Shown one piece after another: positions 55,421-64,000 of a stretch of DNA of 64,000 nucleotides (within the stretch, counting starts at the first letter, position 1; every line of letters starts with the position of its first letter). The notes beneath the pieces are model-generated. The model was given only the letters and a program-made list of their open reading frames with translations. It did not search any database and was not told the origin of the DNA. The stretch is from Thiotrichales bacterium (GTDB lineage Bacteria > Pseudomonadota > Gammaproteobacteria > Francisellales > CACEW01): positions 62,001 to 126,000 of the forward strand of contig CANJUQ010000001.1 in the NCBI GenBank assembly GCA_947478175.1, written 5' to 3'. A program made the translations under genes and the position numbers.

Positions 55421-56974
55421 TTACTGATCCGCAATTTGTTTTAGATCGGCTCCTTCGGGGGCCGATTTTTTTGGACTGCCTGATGGATTTTGGGGTTTAT
55501 TCTGAGTTTTATTTTGGGTTTGATCCATGGCATATAAGCCTTTTAATAAATTAACAGCTGAATTCAATTGATAGTCTGTTTGAGGCGAAGGTAAGCCAGA
55601 AACTTCTGATGCGAGCTCTATACCAATCGCTTGAGTCTGTGTTTGAGCCTGAAATTGCTGCGCGGCACTAATCGCCTCAAGACGCTCTGGCATCAACGCC
55701 CCTGTTAGATTCATTTCACGATAATTTACCCCCTTCAAATCCAAGGGATCTGAAGAGAAGTTGTTTTGATCAAAATTTAACTGGGGAACAATAATATCCG
55801 GCGTCACGCCTTCTCCCTGGATAGGCCGACCTGAAGGACTATAAAATCTCGCAGTCGTAATTTTCACCGCTGTTTTGCCATCAGCCAAAGGAATAACAGT
55901 TTGGATAGATCCTTTACCAAACGATTTTTCACCCATGATGACAGCACGGTGATGATCTTGAAGCGCTGCAGCAACAATTTCAGAAGCAGAAGCCGAACCC
56001 ATATTGATTAAAGCCACGATGGGAATACCGCCTGTTAAATCGCCAGAGGTCGCTTCCCCAGATAGCTCACTTTCACCATTCCTACCTTTGACTGAAATAA
56101 TAATATTTTGATCTTTATGATTAAATTGGCTGGATTCCGGGCTAAAAATACAACTTTTTGGATGGCTTTCTTTACAAGTATCTAAAAAGTCATCTGCGAC
56201 TTCAATTGAAACGGGTAGCAAGCCTCCAGGATTATTTCTCAAATCTAAAACCAGCCCTCTTAGTTGATGCCCTTCTGCTTTATTTAATAAATTATCAATG
56301 GCCTCACGAAGATCTTTAGGCGTGCTTTCTTGGAAAGAACTAATGCGGATATAACCATAATGCCCTTCAATTAATTGTTCTTTCACACTGATCATTTTGA
56401 TAGGAGCTCGAGTCAAAGTTAAAACTAATTTTTTATCCAAGCCTTTACGCAGGATAGTCAGCGTTAAAGTCGTTCCCGTCTCTCCTCGAATGAGCTTCAT
56501 AGCTTGATCTAAGGTCATGCCTTGAATCGGCGTTTTATTAATCTGAAGTATGTAATCGCCTGGTTTTATCCCCGCTTTTTGCGCAGGAGAATCATCTAAG
56601 GGTGTGACCACTTGGAGCATACCCTCTGTCATGGTCACTTCAGCCCCCACGCCTACAAACTCACCACTGGTTGCAATATCTAATGCTTTATATTGCTCTT
56701 CGTTTAAATAGGTCGAGTGGGGGTCCAATTCTGACATCAAGCCTACTAAGGCTTTATTTAAAATTTGAATATCAGACAGATCAACCACATAATTTTTTTT
56801 AATAATCGCAACGGTTTCATTAAAGCTTTCTAAGGCTGTTTGAGCACCTGCCATTTGTACAGGGGGCATTTGTATAGGGGTATTTTGAGAAGAATTTTGA
56901 CTCGCGAAAACTTGAAAAGATTGAATGGAAAAAGTGGCGCCTAGTAAAGCTGCCATAAAAAATTTTCTATTCAT
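55421..56974 (-). CDS. ctpA: S41-family C-terminal processing peptidase
   Basis: This periplasmic PDZ-containing serine protease has 517 residues. The signal peptide is MNRKFFMAALLGATFSIQSF with cleavage near VFA. A PDZ domain covers about 100-180 (VVTPLDDSPAQKAGIKPGDY). The peptidase core holds the catalytic Ser in NMGSASASEIVAAAL near residue 333 and the Lys in GEKSFGKGSIQTVIP near 357. The final 60 residues are polar and include TQNK-TQNK-PQNP, a decayed 12-bp repeat at about 55488-55523. A short Gln/Pro repeat (IQMPPVQM) follows the signal. CtpA-type proteases trim murein hydrolases or lipoproteins. Confidence 0.93.
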   Translation of the reverse strand: MNRKFFMAALLGATFSIQSFQVFASQNSSQNTPIQMPPVQMAGAQTALESFNETVAIIKKNYVVDLSDIQILNKALVGLMSELDPHSTYLNEEQYKALDIATSGEFVGVGAEVTMTEGMLQVVTPLDDSPAQKAGIKPGDYILQINKTPIQGMTLDQAMKLIRGETGTTLTLTILRKGLDKKLVLTLTRAPIKMISVKEQLIEGHYGYIRISSFQESTPKDLREAIDNLLNKAEGHQLRGLVLDLRNNPGGLLPVSIEVADDFLDTCKESHPKSCIFSPESSQFNHKDQNIIISVKGRNGESELSGEATSGDLTGGIPIVALINMGSASASEIVAAALQDHHRAVIMGEKSFGKGSIQTVIPLADGKTAVKITTARFYSPSGRPIQGEGVTPDIIVPQLNFDQNNFSSDPLDLKGVNYREMNLTGALMPERLEAISAAQQFQAQTQTQAIGIELASEVSGLPSPQTDYQLNSAVNLLKGLYAMDQTQNKTQNKPQNPSGSPKKSAPEGADLKQIADQ

Positions 56975-57065
56975 AATTCAAACACTCCCAGAAAATTATT
57001 TTTTAAATTTAAATTATCTGGGCCGAGTCTATATGAAAAAATTTAACTTATTATTTAATAAATAT

Positions 57066-58301
57066 TCAAAATAAAACTCTAAATCTAATAGTATTTTGCA
57101 CTTGATTTAAATCTTCTTTCAATGCTTGGAGCGCCGGTAAATTAGGCGAATCAATATCAATCACGACATAGCCAATCTGATTATTAGTCTGGAGATATTG
57201 CCCAGAGACATTGATATTTCTTTTGGAAAAAATTTCATTAATGGCATTCATTACCCCAGGCCTATTGTAATGAACATGCATCAAACGCGTTCTGCCCGTA
57301 TGTGCAGGCAAAGAAACTTCCGGGAAATTGACGGCTGATAATGTCGAACCGTTGTCTGAATATTTTATTAATTTTTCAGTGACTTCTAGGCCAATATTGA
57401 GCTGTGCTTCTTGGGTACTGCCACCAATATGCGGCGTGAGTAAAACATTGGAGCAACCCTGTAGCGAATTTTTAAAGGGTTCATTAAGGCTCCCGGGTTC
57501 TTCAGGAAAGACATCTAACGCAGCACCTAATAATTGCTGAGATTTTATAGCCTCAGCCAAAGCTTCTGTATCTACTACATGCCCCCTAGACGCATTAATT
57601 AAAACAGCTGTTTTTTTCATCATGGCCATGCGCTCAGCATTGATCATTTGGTAAGTCTCTGGCGTTTCTGGTACATGGCAGCTAATGGCATCTGAGTGAG
57701 TTAATAACTCCCCCAGATCTACTGCTTTCGCATTACCTAAAGCTAATTTTGCTTCGATATCATAAAAAACAACCCGCATCCCCAGAGACTCAGCCAAGAT
57801 CCCCAACTGGGATCCAATATGGCCATAACCTATTACTCCTAAAGTCTTGCCTCGAGTTTCAAAAGAATTACTAGCCGTTTTTTGCCAGACGCCGGCATGA
57901 CACAGACGGTTTTTTTCTGGGATTTGTCTGAACAATAAAATAATCTCAGCCAGAACTAATTCAGCAACTGATCTTGTATTCGAATAAGGGGCATTAAAGA
58001 CAGGGATTCCAGATAAGGCTGCTTGATTTAAATCAACTTGATTGGTGCCAATACAGTAACAGCCAATGCCCACTAATTTTTTAGAAAATTTAATAATCTC
58101 AGGGGTTAATTTTGAGGCTGAACGGATTCCTACAAAGTGAGCCTCTTGTAAAAGCTCTAAGTTTTTTTGATCTAGCGCTTCTTTTAGACAAATTATTTCT
58201 GAATAACCCGCTCGTTCAAATAAATTCACAGCACTTGGATGAATATTCTCGAATAAGACCACTTTGATTTTATTTTTAGAAAGCGAATATTGTCCCGTCA
58301 T
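57066..58301 (-). CDS. serA: D-3-phosphoglycerate dehydrogenase
   Basis: SerA catalyses the first step of serine synthesis, oxidising 3-phosphoglycerate with NAD. The 411-residue form with a single C-terminal ACT domain is the E. coli type. The nucleotide-binding motif is GVIGYGHIGSQLG near residue 156. The active-site Arg is in INASRGHVVD (about 237), and the His is in LLTPHIGGSTQEAQ (about 290). The ACT domain (about 335-411: MHVHYNRPGVMNAINEIFSK) should bind serine for feedback control. The DAHP synthase gene is directly upstream, three bases away, forming an amino-acid biosynthesis pair. Confidence 0.95.
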   Translation of the reverse strand: MTGQYSLSKNKIKVVLFENIHPSAVNLFERAGYSEIICLKEALDQKNLELLQEAHFVGIRSASKLTPEIIKFSKKLVGIGCYCIGTNQVDLNQAALSGIPVFNAPYSNTRSVAELVLAEIILLFRQIPEKNRLCHAGVWQKTASNSFETRGKTLGVIGYGHIGSQLGILAESLGMRVVFYDIEAKLALGNAKAVDLGELLTHSDAISCHVPETPETYQMINAERMAMMKKTAVLINASRGHVVDTEALAEAIKSQQLLGAALDVFPEEPGSLNEPFKNSLQGCSNVLLTPHIGGSTQEAQLNIGLEVTEKLIKYSDNGSTLSAVNFPEVSLPAHTGRTRLMHVHYNRPGVMNAINEIFSKRNINVSGQYLQTNNQIGYVVIDIDSPNLPALQALKEDLNQVQNTIRFRVLF

Positions 58302-58304
58302 GTT

Positions 58305-59357
58305 TTAAATTTTCCTTCTTGCTTTTACCGCTTCAGCTAAAAGCTCTAAGACAGGGAGTGTGTCCTCCCAGGACAAGCAAGCATCCGTAATACTGACGCC
58401 ATACTTCAATGGCTTCTGATCAATAGACTGACTGCCTCCATGCAAATGGCCTTCAACCATGACACCAAAAATATCTCGTGACCCTGCACTGACTTGTCTC
58501 GCAATTTCAGCCGCGACATCTTTTTGTCTCAAATGATTTTTCTGGCTATTACCATGCGAACAATCGACCATCAGCCTCGGCGCCAAGCCAAAAGAAGCGA
58601 GCTTTTCACAGGATTTTCGAATGGTCTCTTGGTCATAGTTAGTCCGATCACTTCCACCTCGTAAGATCACATGGGTATCTTTATTTCCCGCGGTCTCAAA
58701 AATGGCTGTATTACCCTGTTTCGTAATCGATAAAAAATGGTGTGAGCACTGCGCTGCGCGAATGGCGTCTATGGCCACTTGGATATCCCCACTCGTTGCG
58801 TTCTTAAATCCAATCGTCGCAGAAAGTCCAGAAGCCAATTCACGATGAACCTGGGATTCTGTCGTCCTGGCGCCAATCGCACCCCAGGAAACTAGATCTG
58901 CAATATATTGGGGACTAATGGTATCTAAAAACTCTGTTCCACAAGCGAGACCTCTTTGATTGATAGTTAATAATAATTCCCGAGATAATCTCAGGCCTTT
59001 ATTAACATTAAAACTTCCATTTAAATCTGGGTCATTAATAAAGCCTTTCCAGCCAATCGTGGTTCTGGGTTTTTCAAAGTACACCCGCATGATCAAGCAC
59101 AATTCTTTTTGTAACACTTGTCTCGCGGTATTGAGACGATCCGCATATTCCAAAGCAGCAGACATATCATGAATAGAACAAGGCCCCACGACGACGACCA
59201 AACGATCATCCGTCCCCTGCAGACAGTTAGAAACGGCCTCTCTGGCCGAAGATATCGTCTCAGCTGCGCCTTCGCTCATGGGCATTTCATCATGCATGAT
59301 GACCGGCGGGATTAAGCCTTTTCGACCGGTAATTCTTAAATCATCTGTTTTTTTCAT
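58305..59357 (-). CDS. aroG: 3-deoxy-7-phosphoheptulonate (DAHP) synthase
   Basis: This class I DAHP synthase of 350 residues condenses phosphoenolpyruvate and erythrose-4-phosphate to open the shikimate pathway. Family motifs are VVVVGPCSIHD near residue 55, RVYFEKPRTTIGWKG near 91, GARTTESQVHRELASGLSAT near 175, and the metal-binding MVDCSHGNSQKNH near 258. The AroF/G/H isoenzymes differ in feedback sensitivity, which I cannot resolve here, so the symbol is provisional. It starts the aroG-serA operon on the minus strand; a bidirectional-looking terminator hairpin lies in the upstream gap. Confidence 0.93.
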   Translation of the reverse strand: MKKTDDLRITGRKGLIPPVIMHDEMPMSEGAAETISSAREAVSNCLQGTDDRLVVVVGPCSIHDMSAALEYADRLNTARQVLQKELCLIMRVYFEKPRTTIGWKGFINDPDLNGSFNVNKGLRLSRELLLTINQRGLACGTEFLDTISPQYIADLVSWGAIGARTTESQVHRELASGLSATIGFKNATSGDIQVAIDAIRAAQCSHHFLSITKQGNTAIFETAGNKDTHVILRGGSDRTNYDQETIRKSCEKLASFGLAPRLMVDCSHGNSQKNHLRQKDVAAEIARQVSAGSRDIFGVMVEGHLHGGSQSIDQKPLKYGVSITDACLSWEDTLPVLELLAEAVKARRKI

Positions 59358-59432
59358 GATTAAACTCGCCCTACCAATTCAGCTTTTATTTTAAAAACGC
59401 GCGATTTTACTGAGATTTGAAATTTAATAAAT

Positions 59433-59459
59433 AAAAAAGCCGCTTAACGCGGCTTTTTA
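59433..59459 (-). terminator. rho-independent terminator of the rplS operon
   Basis: AAAAAGCCGC, a TTAA loop and GCGGCTTTTT form a near-perfect hairpin with A- and T-runs on both sides, 26 bases after the rplS stop. It probably ends the rpsP-rimM-trmD-rplS transcript. Confidence 0.82.
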
Positions 59460-59484
59460 AAACTAAAAACTAAAAACTAAAAAC

Positions 59485-59841
59485 TTAGGAAAGTTTTTCT
59501 TTAATACGAGCGGCTTTACCAGCCAATCCACGCAAGTAATACAACTTGGCACGGCGAACATCTCCACGACGTTTAACTTCAACGCTGTCAATCGCACGAG
59601 AGTGAGTCTGAAATACACGCTCAACGCCTTCACCACCACTCATCTTGCGAACGGTGAACGCCGAATTTAAACCGCGGTTACGCATGGCAATCACAACACC
59701 TTCAAAAGACTGCAAACGTTGGCGAGTTCCCTCGATCACTTTCACTTTGACTAATACCGTGTCGCCAGGCGAAAACTTGGGAATATCTGAACGCAGCTGA
59801 GCTTTTTCAACGAGTTCTATATATTTGTGCAACTTATGCAT
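59485..59841 (-). CDS. rplS: 50S ribosomal protein L19
   Basis: This 118-residue bL19 sits at the subunit interface. It shows [40 protein letters not shown], and [17 protein letters not shown] at the end, all standard. Last gene of the operon, followed by a strong terminator; separated from trmD by 181 bases, longer than usual. The ribosome site before the ATG includes GGAGCG. Confidence 0.97.
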   Translation of the reverse strand: MHKLHKYIELVEKAQLRSDIPKFSPGDTVLVKVKVIEGTRQRLQSFEGVVIAMRNRGLNSAFTVRKMSGGEGVERVFQTHSRAIDSVEVKRRGDVRRAKLYYLRGLAGKAARIKEKLS

Positions 59842-60022
59842 GAGACACGCTCCAATCTAAAAGAATAAAAAATCTAAAAATAACCCTAAAAAATATAGGG
59901 ACCGGGCAAAAAGACGGCGGATTGTACAGAAGGCTTTGGCACGTGTATAGAGGCTGTGAAAAGATCTGTGAAAAGATTTCTGTCTATTTAGGACGGCCCG
60001 CCGGCCGTTTCCCACATCTCGA

Positions 60023-60712
60023 TTAAAAATCTTGCTTTTTCTCTCTTTTTTTCTGGGTGGCTTCCAAAGATTTTTCAGCGCGCCATTGTTCAATATTTTT
60101 ATGATGCCCTGATAACAAAACCGTTGGGACTGGGTGCCCCCTCCAAATAGGCGGTCTTGTATAGTGCGGACAATCTAATAAATCAGGCTGATTGGGATTA
60201 GAAAAAGAATCTTGAATGGCTGATAGATCATCGCCCAACACACCGGGTATATGGCGAATCACAGCGTCTAAGATACACATCAAGGCTAATTCGCCCCCAG
60301 ATAAGACAAAATCCCCAATGGATATTTCTAGATCAATCAAATTTTCTAAAACTCTCTCGTCTATGCCCTCATAACGGCCGCATAGAAAAATCCAAGATTT
60401 TTGATCTAAAAAAAATTTAACTTGGGCTTGATTAAAAACTTTCCCCTGGGGGGATAAATAAACAACAGGTGCATGGGGTAATTTTTCTTTGGCCGACTCT
60501 ATCGATCTCGCCAAAGGCTCAGCCAGCATGACCATTCCCGGACCACCCCCAAAAGGTCGGTCATCAACCGTTCGATGATTGTCTTGGGTGAAATCACGAG
60601 GGTTAATAAATTCAAGATTGACTAAACCTGAAGAAAAAGCTTTAGATAAAACACCCTGATCTGTCAGGGCTTTAAAAATTTCGGGAAATAAAGTGATGAC
60701 AATGACATGCAT
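60023..60712 (-). CDS. trmD: tRNA (guanine-N1)-methyltransferase TrmD
   Basis: TrmD methylates G37 of tRNAs with S-adenosylmethionine, preventing +1 frameshifts. The 229-residue SPOUT protein has the trefoil knot motifs: FGGGPGMVM near residue 55, YLSPQGK near 85, LCGRYEGIDERV near 109 and EISIGDFVLSGGELALM near 128. The C-terminal part carries RPPIWRGHPVP. The tail is Lys-rich. It follows rimM by 24 bases in the classic order. Confidence 0.96.
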   Translation of the reverse strand: MHVIVITLFPEIFKALTDQGVLSKAFSSGLVNLEFINPRDFTQDNHRTVDDRPFGGGPGMVMLAEPLARSIESAKEKLPHAPVVYLSPQGKVFNQAQVKFFLDQKSWIFLCGRYEGIDERVLENLIDLEISIGDFVLSGGELALMCILDAVIRHIPGVLGDDLSAIQDSFSNPNQPDLLDCPHYTRPPIWRGHPVPTVLLSGHHKNIEQWRAEKSLEATQKKREKKQDF

Positions 60713-60736
60713 TATCTAGACGCCCTAATAAACACC

Positions 60737-61291
60737 CTAAAAATCCTGATCCCAATCAACAAAAATTTTCTTATTTTCAAGATCAATTTTTTTGATATGC
60801 GCATCGACATAGGGGACTAAGTATTCTTTGTATTCTTTGGATATTTTTCCTTCGGGGCCCAATTGATATTGATGAATCACCAAAACATCATTAGCGCCCG
60901 TTTCTAAAATATGATCTATCTGACCCAAAACTTGATTGTCTTGATTAATTACTTCAAGGCCTTCTAAATCAGTCCAATAGACCTGATCTTCAGCCAATGC
61001 AGGCAATAAAGATCGATCGATCGCAAGGGTTTTATTCACAAAGCGTCTGGCTAAATCACGGTCTTTGTAATCATCAAAATTGATATAAAACGTCCCGCCC
61101 TTATCAAACATTTGAAATTTTCGAAGGGGAATAAAACAAGAAGGCCGATCTTCGATTAAAAGATCCTTAGGATCAAAATCGAAAATGGCCCCCGGGTCTT
61201 CCATAAAAACATGCAGCCTAAGATCACCCCGAACGCCATGAGGCGCGCCTATTTTGGCAAGGATGACTGGCTGATGCTTTTGGATAGACAT
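60737..61291 (-). CDS. rimM: 16S rRNA processing protein RimM
   Basis: RimM binds S19 and assists maturation of the 30S head. The 184-residue length is normal. The N-terminal domain opens VILAKIGAPHGVRGDLRLHV, and the PRC-barrel domain starts near residue 95 (VYWTDLEGLEVINQDNQVLG), ending YVDAHIKKIDLENKKIFVDW. It lies between rpsP and trmD on the same transcript. Confidence 0.95.
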   Translation of the reverse strand: MSIQKHQPVILAKIGAPHGVRGDLRLHVFMEDPGAIFDFDPKDLLIEDRPSCFIPLRKFQMFDKGGTFYINFDDYKDRDLARRFVNKTLAIDRSLLPALAEDQVYWTDLEGLEVINQDNQVLGQIDHILETGANDVLVIHQYQLGPEGKISKEYKEYLVPYVDAHIKKIDLENKKIFVDWDQDF

Positions 61292-61321
61292 GTAATATCA
61301 ATAAATATAAAGCGCGGCTAA

Positions 61322-61579
61322 TTAAGCAGCGGCTTTAGATTTACGTGCTTCTTTAACCAAGCTTGCAACACGGTCAGAAGGCTGTGCGCCTTGTGCGACC
61401 CAGTGTTCAATTCGCTCAAGATTCAAACGAAGACGTTCTTCTTGACCTGCAGCAACGGGGTTAAAAAAGCCCATGTTTTCAATGTAGCGGCCATCTCTTG
61501 GAAAGCGGCTATCAGCAACCACGACACGGTAAAACGGACGACCTTTAGAACCACCACGTGCCATACGAATGACGACCAT
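61322..61579 (-). CDS. rpsP: 30S ribosomal protein S16
   Basis: The 85-residue bS16 begins [20 protein letters not shown] and includes [14 protein letters not shown], as expected. First gene of rpsP-rimM-trmD-rplS. AGGAG lies a few bases before the ATG. Upstream is a terminator hairpin that isolates the operon from the HicAB genes, and no ffh gene adjoins, which differs from E. coli order. Confidence 0.97.
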   Translation of the reverse strand: MVVIRMARGGSKGRPFYRVVVADSRFPRDGRYIENMGFFNPVAAGQEERLRLNLERIEHWVAQGAQPSDRVASLVKEARKSKAAA

Positions 61580-61689
61580 TAATCAAACTCCTGAAATATA
61601 AAGCGATAAGACAAAAAAATAAGGCTCTTTTCAGAACCTCAAACAAACTCGACAAAAAAAGAGGCGCGATCATACCTAAACACTGGCCA

Positions 61690-61714
61690 GAAAAAAAGGC
61701 CCTTTGCGGGCCTT
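61690..61714 (-). terminator. rho-independent terminator after hicB
   Basis: On the minus strand AAGGCCC, a short loop and GGGCCTT run into TTTTTTT, 23 bases after the hicB stop and about 110 bases before rpsP. Confidence 0.8.
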
Positions 61715-61736
61715 ATTCTTGCTATTTTTTGACCAC

Positions 61737-62081
61737 CTACCCAGCTTCTAATTGAAACCGCCTAGAAGCCAGCTTCGCACTCACATAACGATTTAGAGAT
61801 ACTCGAGCTTCTTCAGCCTCTAGAACCAATTCTCGATGCAAGCTCGGTGGAACACGGACCATAAACTTGCCACTAAAATTCCTTGAAGCAATTGGCTCAG
61901 GAATGGCTTCTTTATTTTTAACCATGTCTTTTACAGCTTCTTCAACTACACGGCGAACCCCCTTAAAAGCTTCGTCTTGAGACTTACTCAACCAGCTTAA
62001 TGAAGGAAATTCTGCACATAATCCAATAAATTCGTTGTCTTCAGAAGACCAACTAATCCTATAGCTATATCTATCCACCAT
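61737..62081 (-). CDS. hicB: HicB-family antitoxin
   Basis: This antitoxin of about 114 residues has an N-terminal partial RNase-H-like domain (YRISWSSEDNEFIGLCAEFP) and a C-terminal ribbon-helix-helix domain (FMVRVPPSLHRELVLEAEEA, then SLNRYVSAKLASRRF). This is the HicB arrangement. I chose the ATG at 62079-62081 because GGAGGG precedes it; an upstream TTG is less likely. It overlaps the end of the toxin gene by 11 bases. The product should bind the toxin and repress the operon. Confidence 0.88.
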   Translation of the reverse strand: MVDRYSYRISWSSEDNEFIGLCAEFPSLSWLSKSQDEAFKGVRRVVEEAVKDMVKNKEAIPEPIASRNFSGKFMVRVPPSLHRELVLEAEEARVSLNRYVSAKLASRRFQLEAG

Positions 62082-62331
62082 TTTCGACCCTCCGTAATTT
62101 CTCAATGCCTAATAACACTTGTTTCACTTGGTAAATTTTTGCTTTACCCCTGTTGTTTTGGATATTGATTCTAGGATCAGAAGGCCAGGGTTTTTTATAA
62201 ATACGGTGGCTGGTTCTACTTTGCCTAGGATTACCAAAAAAGTGATCACATAATTTGGCTAGGTCACTAAAACGTACATTGGCAGGGTTAGCAGCCATCT
62301 CTTCTAGCAAAACATCGAACTTATTACCCAT
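62071..62331 (-). CDS. hicA: HicA-like toxin
   Basis: This small basic protein (86 residues from the ATG at 62329-62331; a GTG three codons earlier is possible) is encoded just before hicB. The opening FDVLLEEMAANPANVRFSDL and the later SRTSHRIYKKPW with the expected His, followed by KAKIYQVKQVLLGIEKL, fit the HicA double-stranded-RNA-binding-like mRNA-interferase fold. The catalytic loop normally reads GSH; here it is TSH. Order toxin then antitoxin, with overlap, is typical of hicAB. Both genes look intact. Confidence 0.8.
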   Translation of the reverse strand: MGNKFDVLLEEMAANPANVRFSDLAKLCDHFFGNPRQSRTSHRIYKKPWPSDPRINIQNNRGKAKIYQVKQVLLGIEKLRRVENGG

Positions 62332-62410
62332 AACAGTCACATAAAACTAATTTGCAGAAAAAGATATCACTATTGATACTACATTGCAAGACTTAATCTA
62401 GACCCTTGAT

Positions 62411-63814
62411 TTAGCCCTTTTTGGTCCCGCCCCGCTTCGCCAATTTATTTTCTGTTCTTTCTTGGCGTGGCGTAACGCTTTTAAACCGGCCCTTATACGG
62501 ATTCACAGAGACTTTGAATTCTAATCTCATAGGCGTTCCCATGAGCTTAAACGTCTCTCTAAAATGACCAATTAAATAACGCTGATAACTTTCAGGCAAA
62601 CGGTCGACTTGGTTTCCATGAATAATAATCAATGGCGGATTATGCCCCCCCATATGCGCATAACGGGGCTTAATCCGGCGGCCTCTAGATAAAGGCGGCT
62701 GGACCACCGACATGGCTTCTTCCAAGGCTTTATTTAATTTGGACGTCGAAATATCTTTAAACGCTGCGTCATAGGCTTCATGGATAGACTCATAAAGATT
62801 ACCCACGCCCGTCCCATGCTTCGCCGAAATAAAATGAACCCGAACATGTTTAACAAACTCAAAGCGCCAAGAGAGCGAATCTTTGACTTCTTTCTTTTGT
62901 TCTTCTGTTAAGCCATCCCATTTATTAATGGCGATAACCATGGCTCGACCGGCTTCCAGCGCAAATCCTAAAACATGCTGATCTTGTTCTGTAATTCCCT
63001 CTGTCGCGTCTAAGACACACACCACGACGTTTGAGTCATCAATGGCTTGTAATGTTTTAACGACGGAAAATTTTTCAATGACTTCATCGACTTTGCCACG
63101 TTTTCTTAAACCCGCCGTATCAATCAAAGTATATTGCTGCTCACGTCGTTCAAACGGAATATAAATACTGTCCCGCGTGGTCCCCGGCTGATCAAATACA
63201 ATCACTCGATCTTCGCCTAATAAACGATTTACCAGAGTTGACTTACCCACATTAGGGCGACCAATAATGGCCATCTTGATCCCTGGATTTGCTAAATCCG
63301 TTGGGGAAATTTCCAGATTCTCAGGACAAATCGGTGCAATTAAATCACTGATTAAAGCCCCAACACCGCGACGGTGAGAAGCGGCCAATGGAATAACTTT
63401 TTGGAAACCCAATCGATAAAAATCTAATAAAGCTTCTTCTTCATTCATGCCATCTGTTTTATTAACTACAAGAATTACAGGCTTACTGGTTCCACGTAAA
63501 AACTTGGCAATCTCAAAATCATCGACATTCACACCTTCACGGCCGTCGACTAAAAATAAAATCAAATCTGATTCGGTGATCGCTAATTTCACTTGATCGG
63601 CCATCACGGCTTCAATCCCTTCAGCGTCGCCGCTCAATCCCCCTGTATCAATCACGATATAAGGACGATCGTCCGCAAAGGCCCGCCCGTATTGACGATC
63701 CCGAGTACTCCCCGGCTGATCGACCACCAACGCATTTCGCGTTTTCGTGAGCGCATTAAACAAAGTCGACTTCCCGACATTGGGTCGACCTACAATGGAC
63801 ACTACTGGCAACAT
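62411..63814 (-). CDS. der: Ribosome biogenesis GTPase Der (EngA)
   Basis: Der carries two tandem GTPase domains and acts in 50S assembly. G1 motifs occur twice as GRPNVGKST (residues about 8 and 182), and G3 as DTGGL and DTAGL. G4 is NKTD (about 118) and NKWD (about 296). A C-terminal KH-like domain runs from about 355, with HMGGHNPPLIIIHGNQVDRL. The 467-residue length is normal. It lies 59 bases downstream of bamB on the same strand, the conserved gammaproteobacterial order bamB-der. Confidence 0.97.
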   Translation of the reverse strand: MLPVVSIVGRPNVGKSTLFNALTKTRNALVVDQPGSTRDRQYGRAFADDRPYIVIDTGGLSGDAEGIEAVMADQVKLAITESDLILFLVDGREGVNVDDFEIAKFLRGTSKPVILVVNKTDGMNEEEALLDFYRLGFQKVIPLAASHRRGVGALISDLIAPICPENLEISPTDLANPGIKMAIIGRPNVGKSTLVNRLLGEDRVIVFDQPGTTRDSIYIPFERREQQYTLIDTAGLRKRGKVDEVIEKFSVVKTLQAIDDSNVVVCVLDATEGITEQDQHVLGFALEAGRAMVIAINKWDGLTEEQKKEVKDSLSWRFEFVKHVRVHFISAKHGTGVGNLYESIHEAYDAAFKDISTSKLNKALEEAMSVVQPPLSRGRRIKPRYAHMGGHNPPLIIIHGNQVDRLPESYQRYLIGHFRETFKLMGTPMRLEFKVSVNPYKGRFKSVTPRQERTENKLAKRGGTKKG

Positions 63815-63873
63815 GACACACTCGCCTCTATTAATTTATTAATTTTTATTGATTGGTTTTGATTTTTGTTTTT

Positions 63874-64000
63874 TTATTTAATTATCTTATAAGCCACTAC
63901 ACGACCACTGGTATCCGTCAAATAAACCTGGTTATTGGCAACAACAGGATTAGCACTAATAGGACGTGAACTTATTTGAGACTGCGCAACTTGATGGCCA
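63874..64000 (-). CDS. bamB: BamB, outer membrane assembly lipoprotein (C-terminal end only)
   Basis: Only the last 42 codons lie in the window. The reading ends with SRPISANPVVANNQVYLTDT and SGRVVAYKIIK, a PQQ-type beta-propeller blade like the last blade of BamB. The position directly upstream of der supports this. BamB helps BamA fold outer membrane proteins. The 5' end is cut by the window. Confidence 0.85.
   Translation of the reverse strand, partial: GHQVAQSQISSRPISANPVVANNQVYLTDTSGRVVAYKIIK

Noticed and set aside
59857-60093. small minus-strand ORF (78 residues) between trmD and rplS
   Set aside because: It overlaps the end of trmD in another frame, has Arg/Lys-rich composition typical of a shadow frame and ends in the untranslated gap; no ribosome site or family match.

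Overview
The window is a gene-dense, AT-rich chromosomal segment of a gammaproteobacterium. Diagnostic signs are the macromolecular-synthesis block rpsU-yqeY-dnaG-rpoD, the miaB-ybeZ-ybeY-corC-lnt block, the rpsP-rimM-trmD-rplS operon, der next to bamB, an E. coli-type gshA, csrA and coq7 (ubiquinone synthesis). Several large proteins of no recognised family, one protein with a eukaryote-like SET domain, and many short repeats point to a host-associated lineage, perhaps near the Legionellales. That placement is inference. No rRNA, tRNA, CRISPR array or complete transposase gene was recognised.

Layout. 1-5.1 kb: a truncated AAA ATPase, RNase G, a KimA-like APC transporter and an exported HAD phosphatase. 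5.2-11.1 kb: an envelope or lipid A modification cluster on the minus strand with two PAP2 phosphatases, two ArnT-like GT39 transferases and a GT2 lipid-sugar synthase, interrupted by three copies of a dispersed palindromic repeat. 11.2-13.2 kb: an unrecognised Ser-rich protein and a MITE-like element with about 37-bp inverted ends. 13.2-22.9 kb: purine permease, ferredoxin, GadC-like permease, GshA, an M17 aminopeptidase, TolC, CsrA and MltA. 22.9-25.0 kb: membrane protein A of an unnamed paralogous family, then a BrnT/BrnA toxin-antitoxin pair. 25.2-37.2 kb: core genes miaB to coq7. 37.2-41.8 kb: an AAA ATPase and a YbhGFR-type export system. 41.9-50.9 kb: the SET protein, pgsA, parE, membrane protein B (paralogue of A) and a tandem pair of paralogous unknown proteins C and D. 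51-59.4 kb: EngB, a shortened prepilin peptidase, GlnA, a membrane protein, CtpA, SerA and DAHP synthase. 59.4-64 kb: the rplS operon, a HicAB pair, Der and the end of BamB.

How the genes work together. Housekeeping functions cover translation and ribosome maturation, replication and transcription initiation, cell-wall remodelling, lipoprotein acylation, glutathione and amino-acid supply. Against this stands an accessory layer. The SET protein, the A/B family, the C/D family and the Ser-rich protein lack homologues I can name and are plausible secreted effectors or surface factors. No secretion system lies in the window, so this is inference. A second notable pattern is 12-bp (four-codon) in-frame tandem repeats near the ends, or in linkers, of otherwise conserved genes: a GT2 enzyme, ybeY, lnt, engB and, weakly, ctpA.
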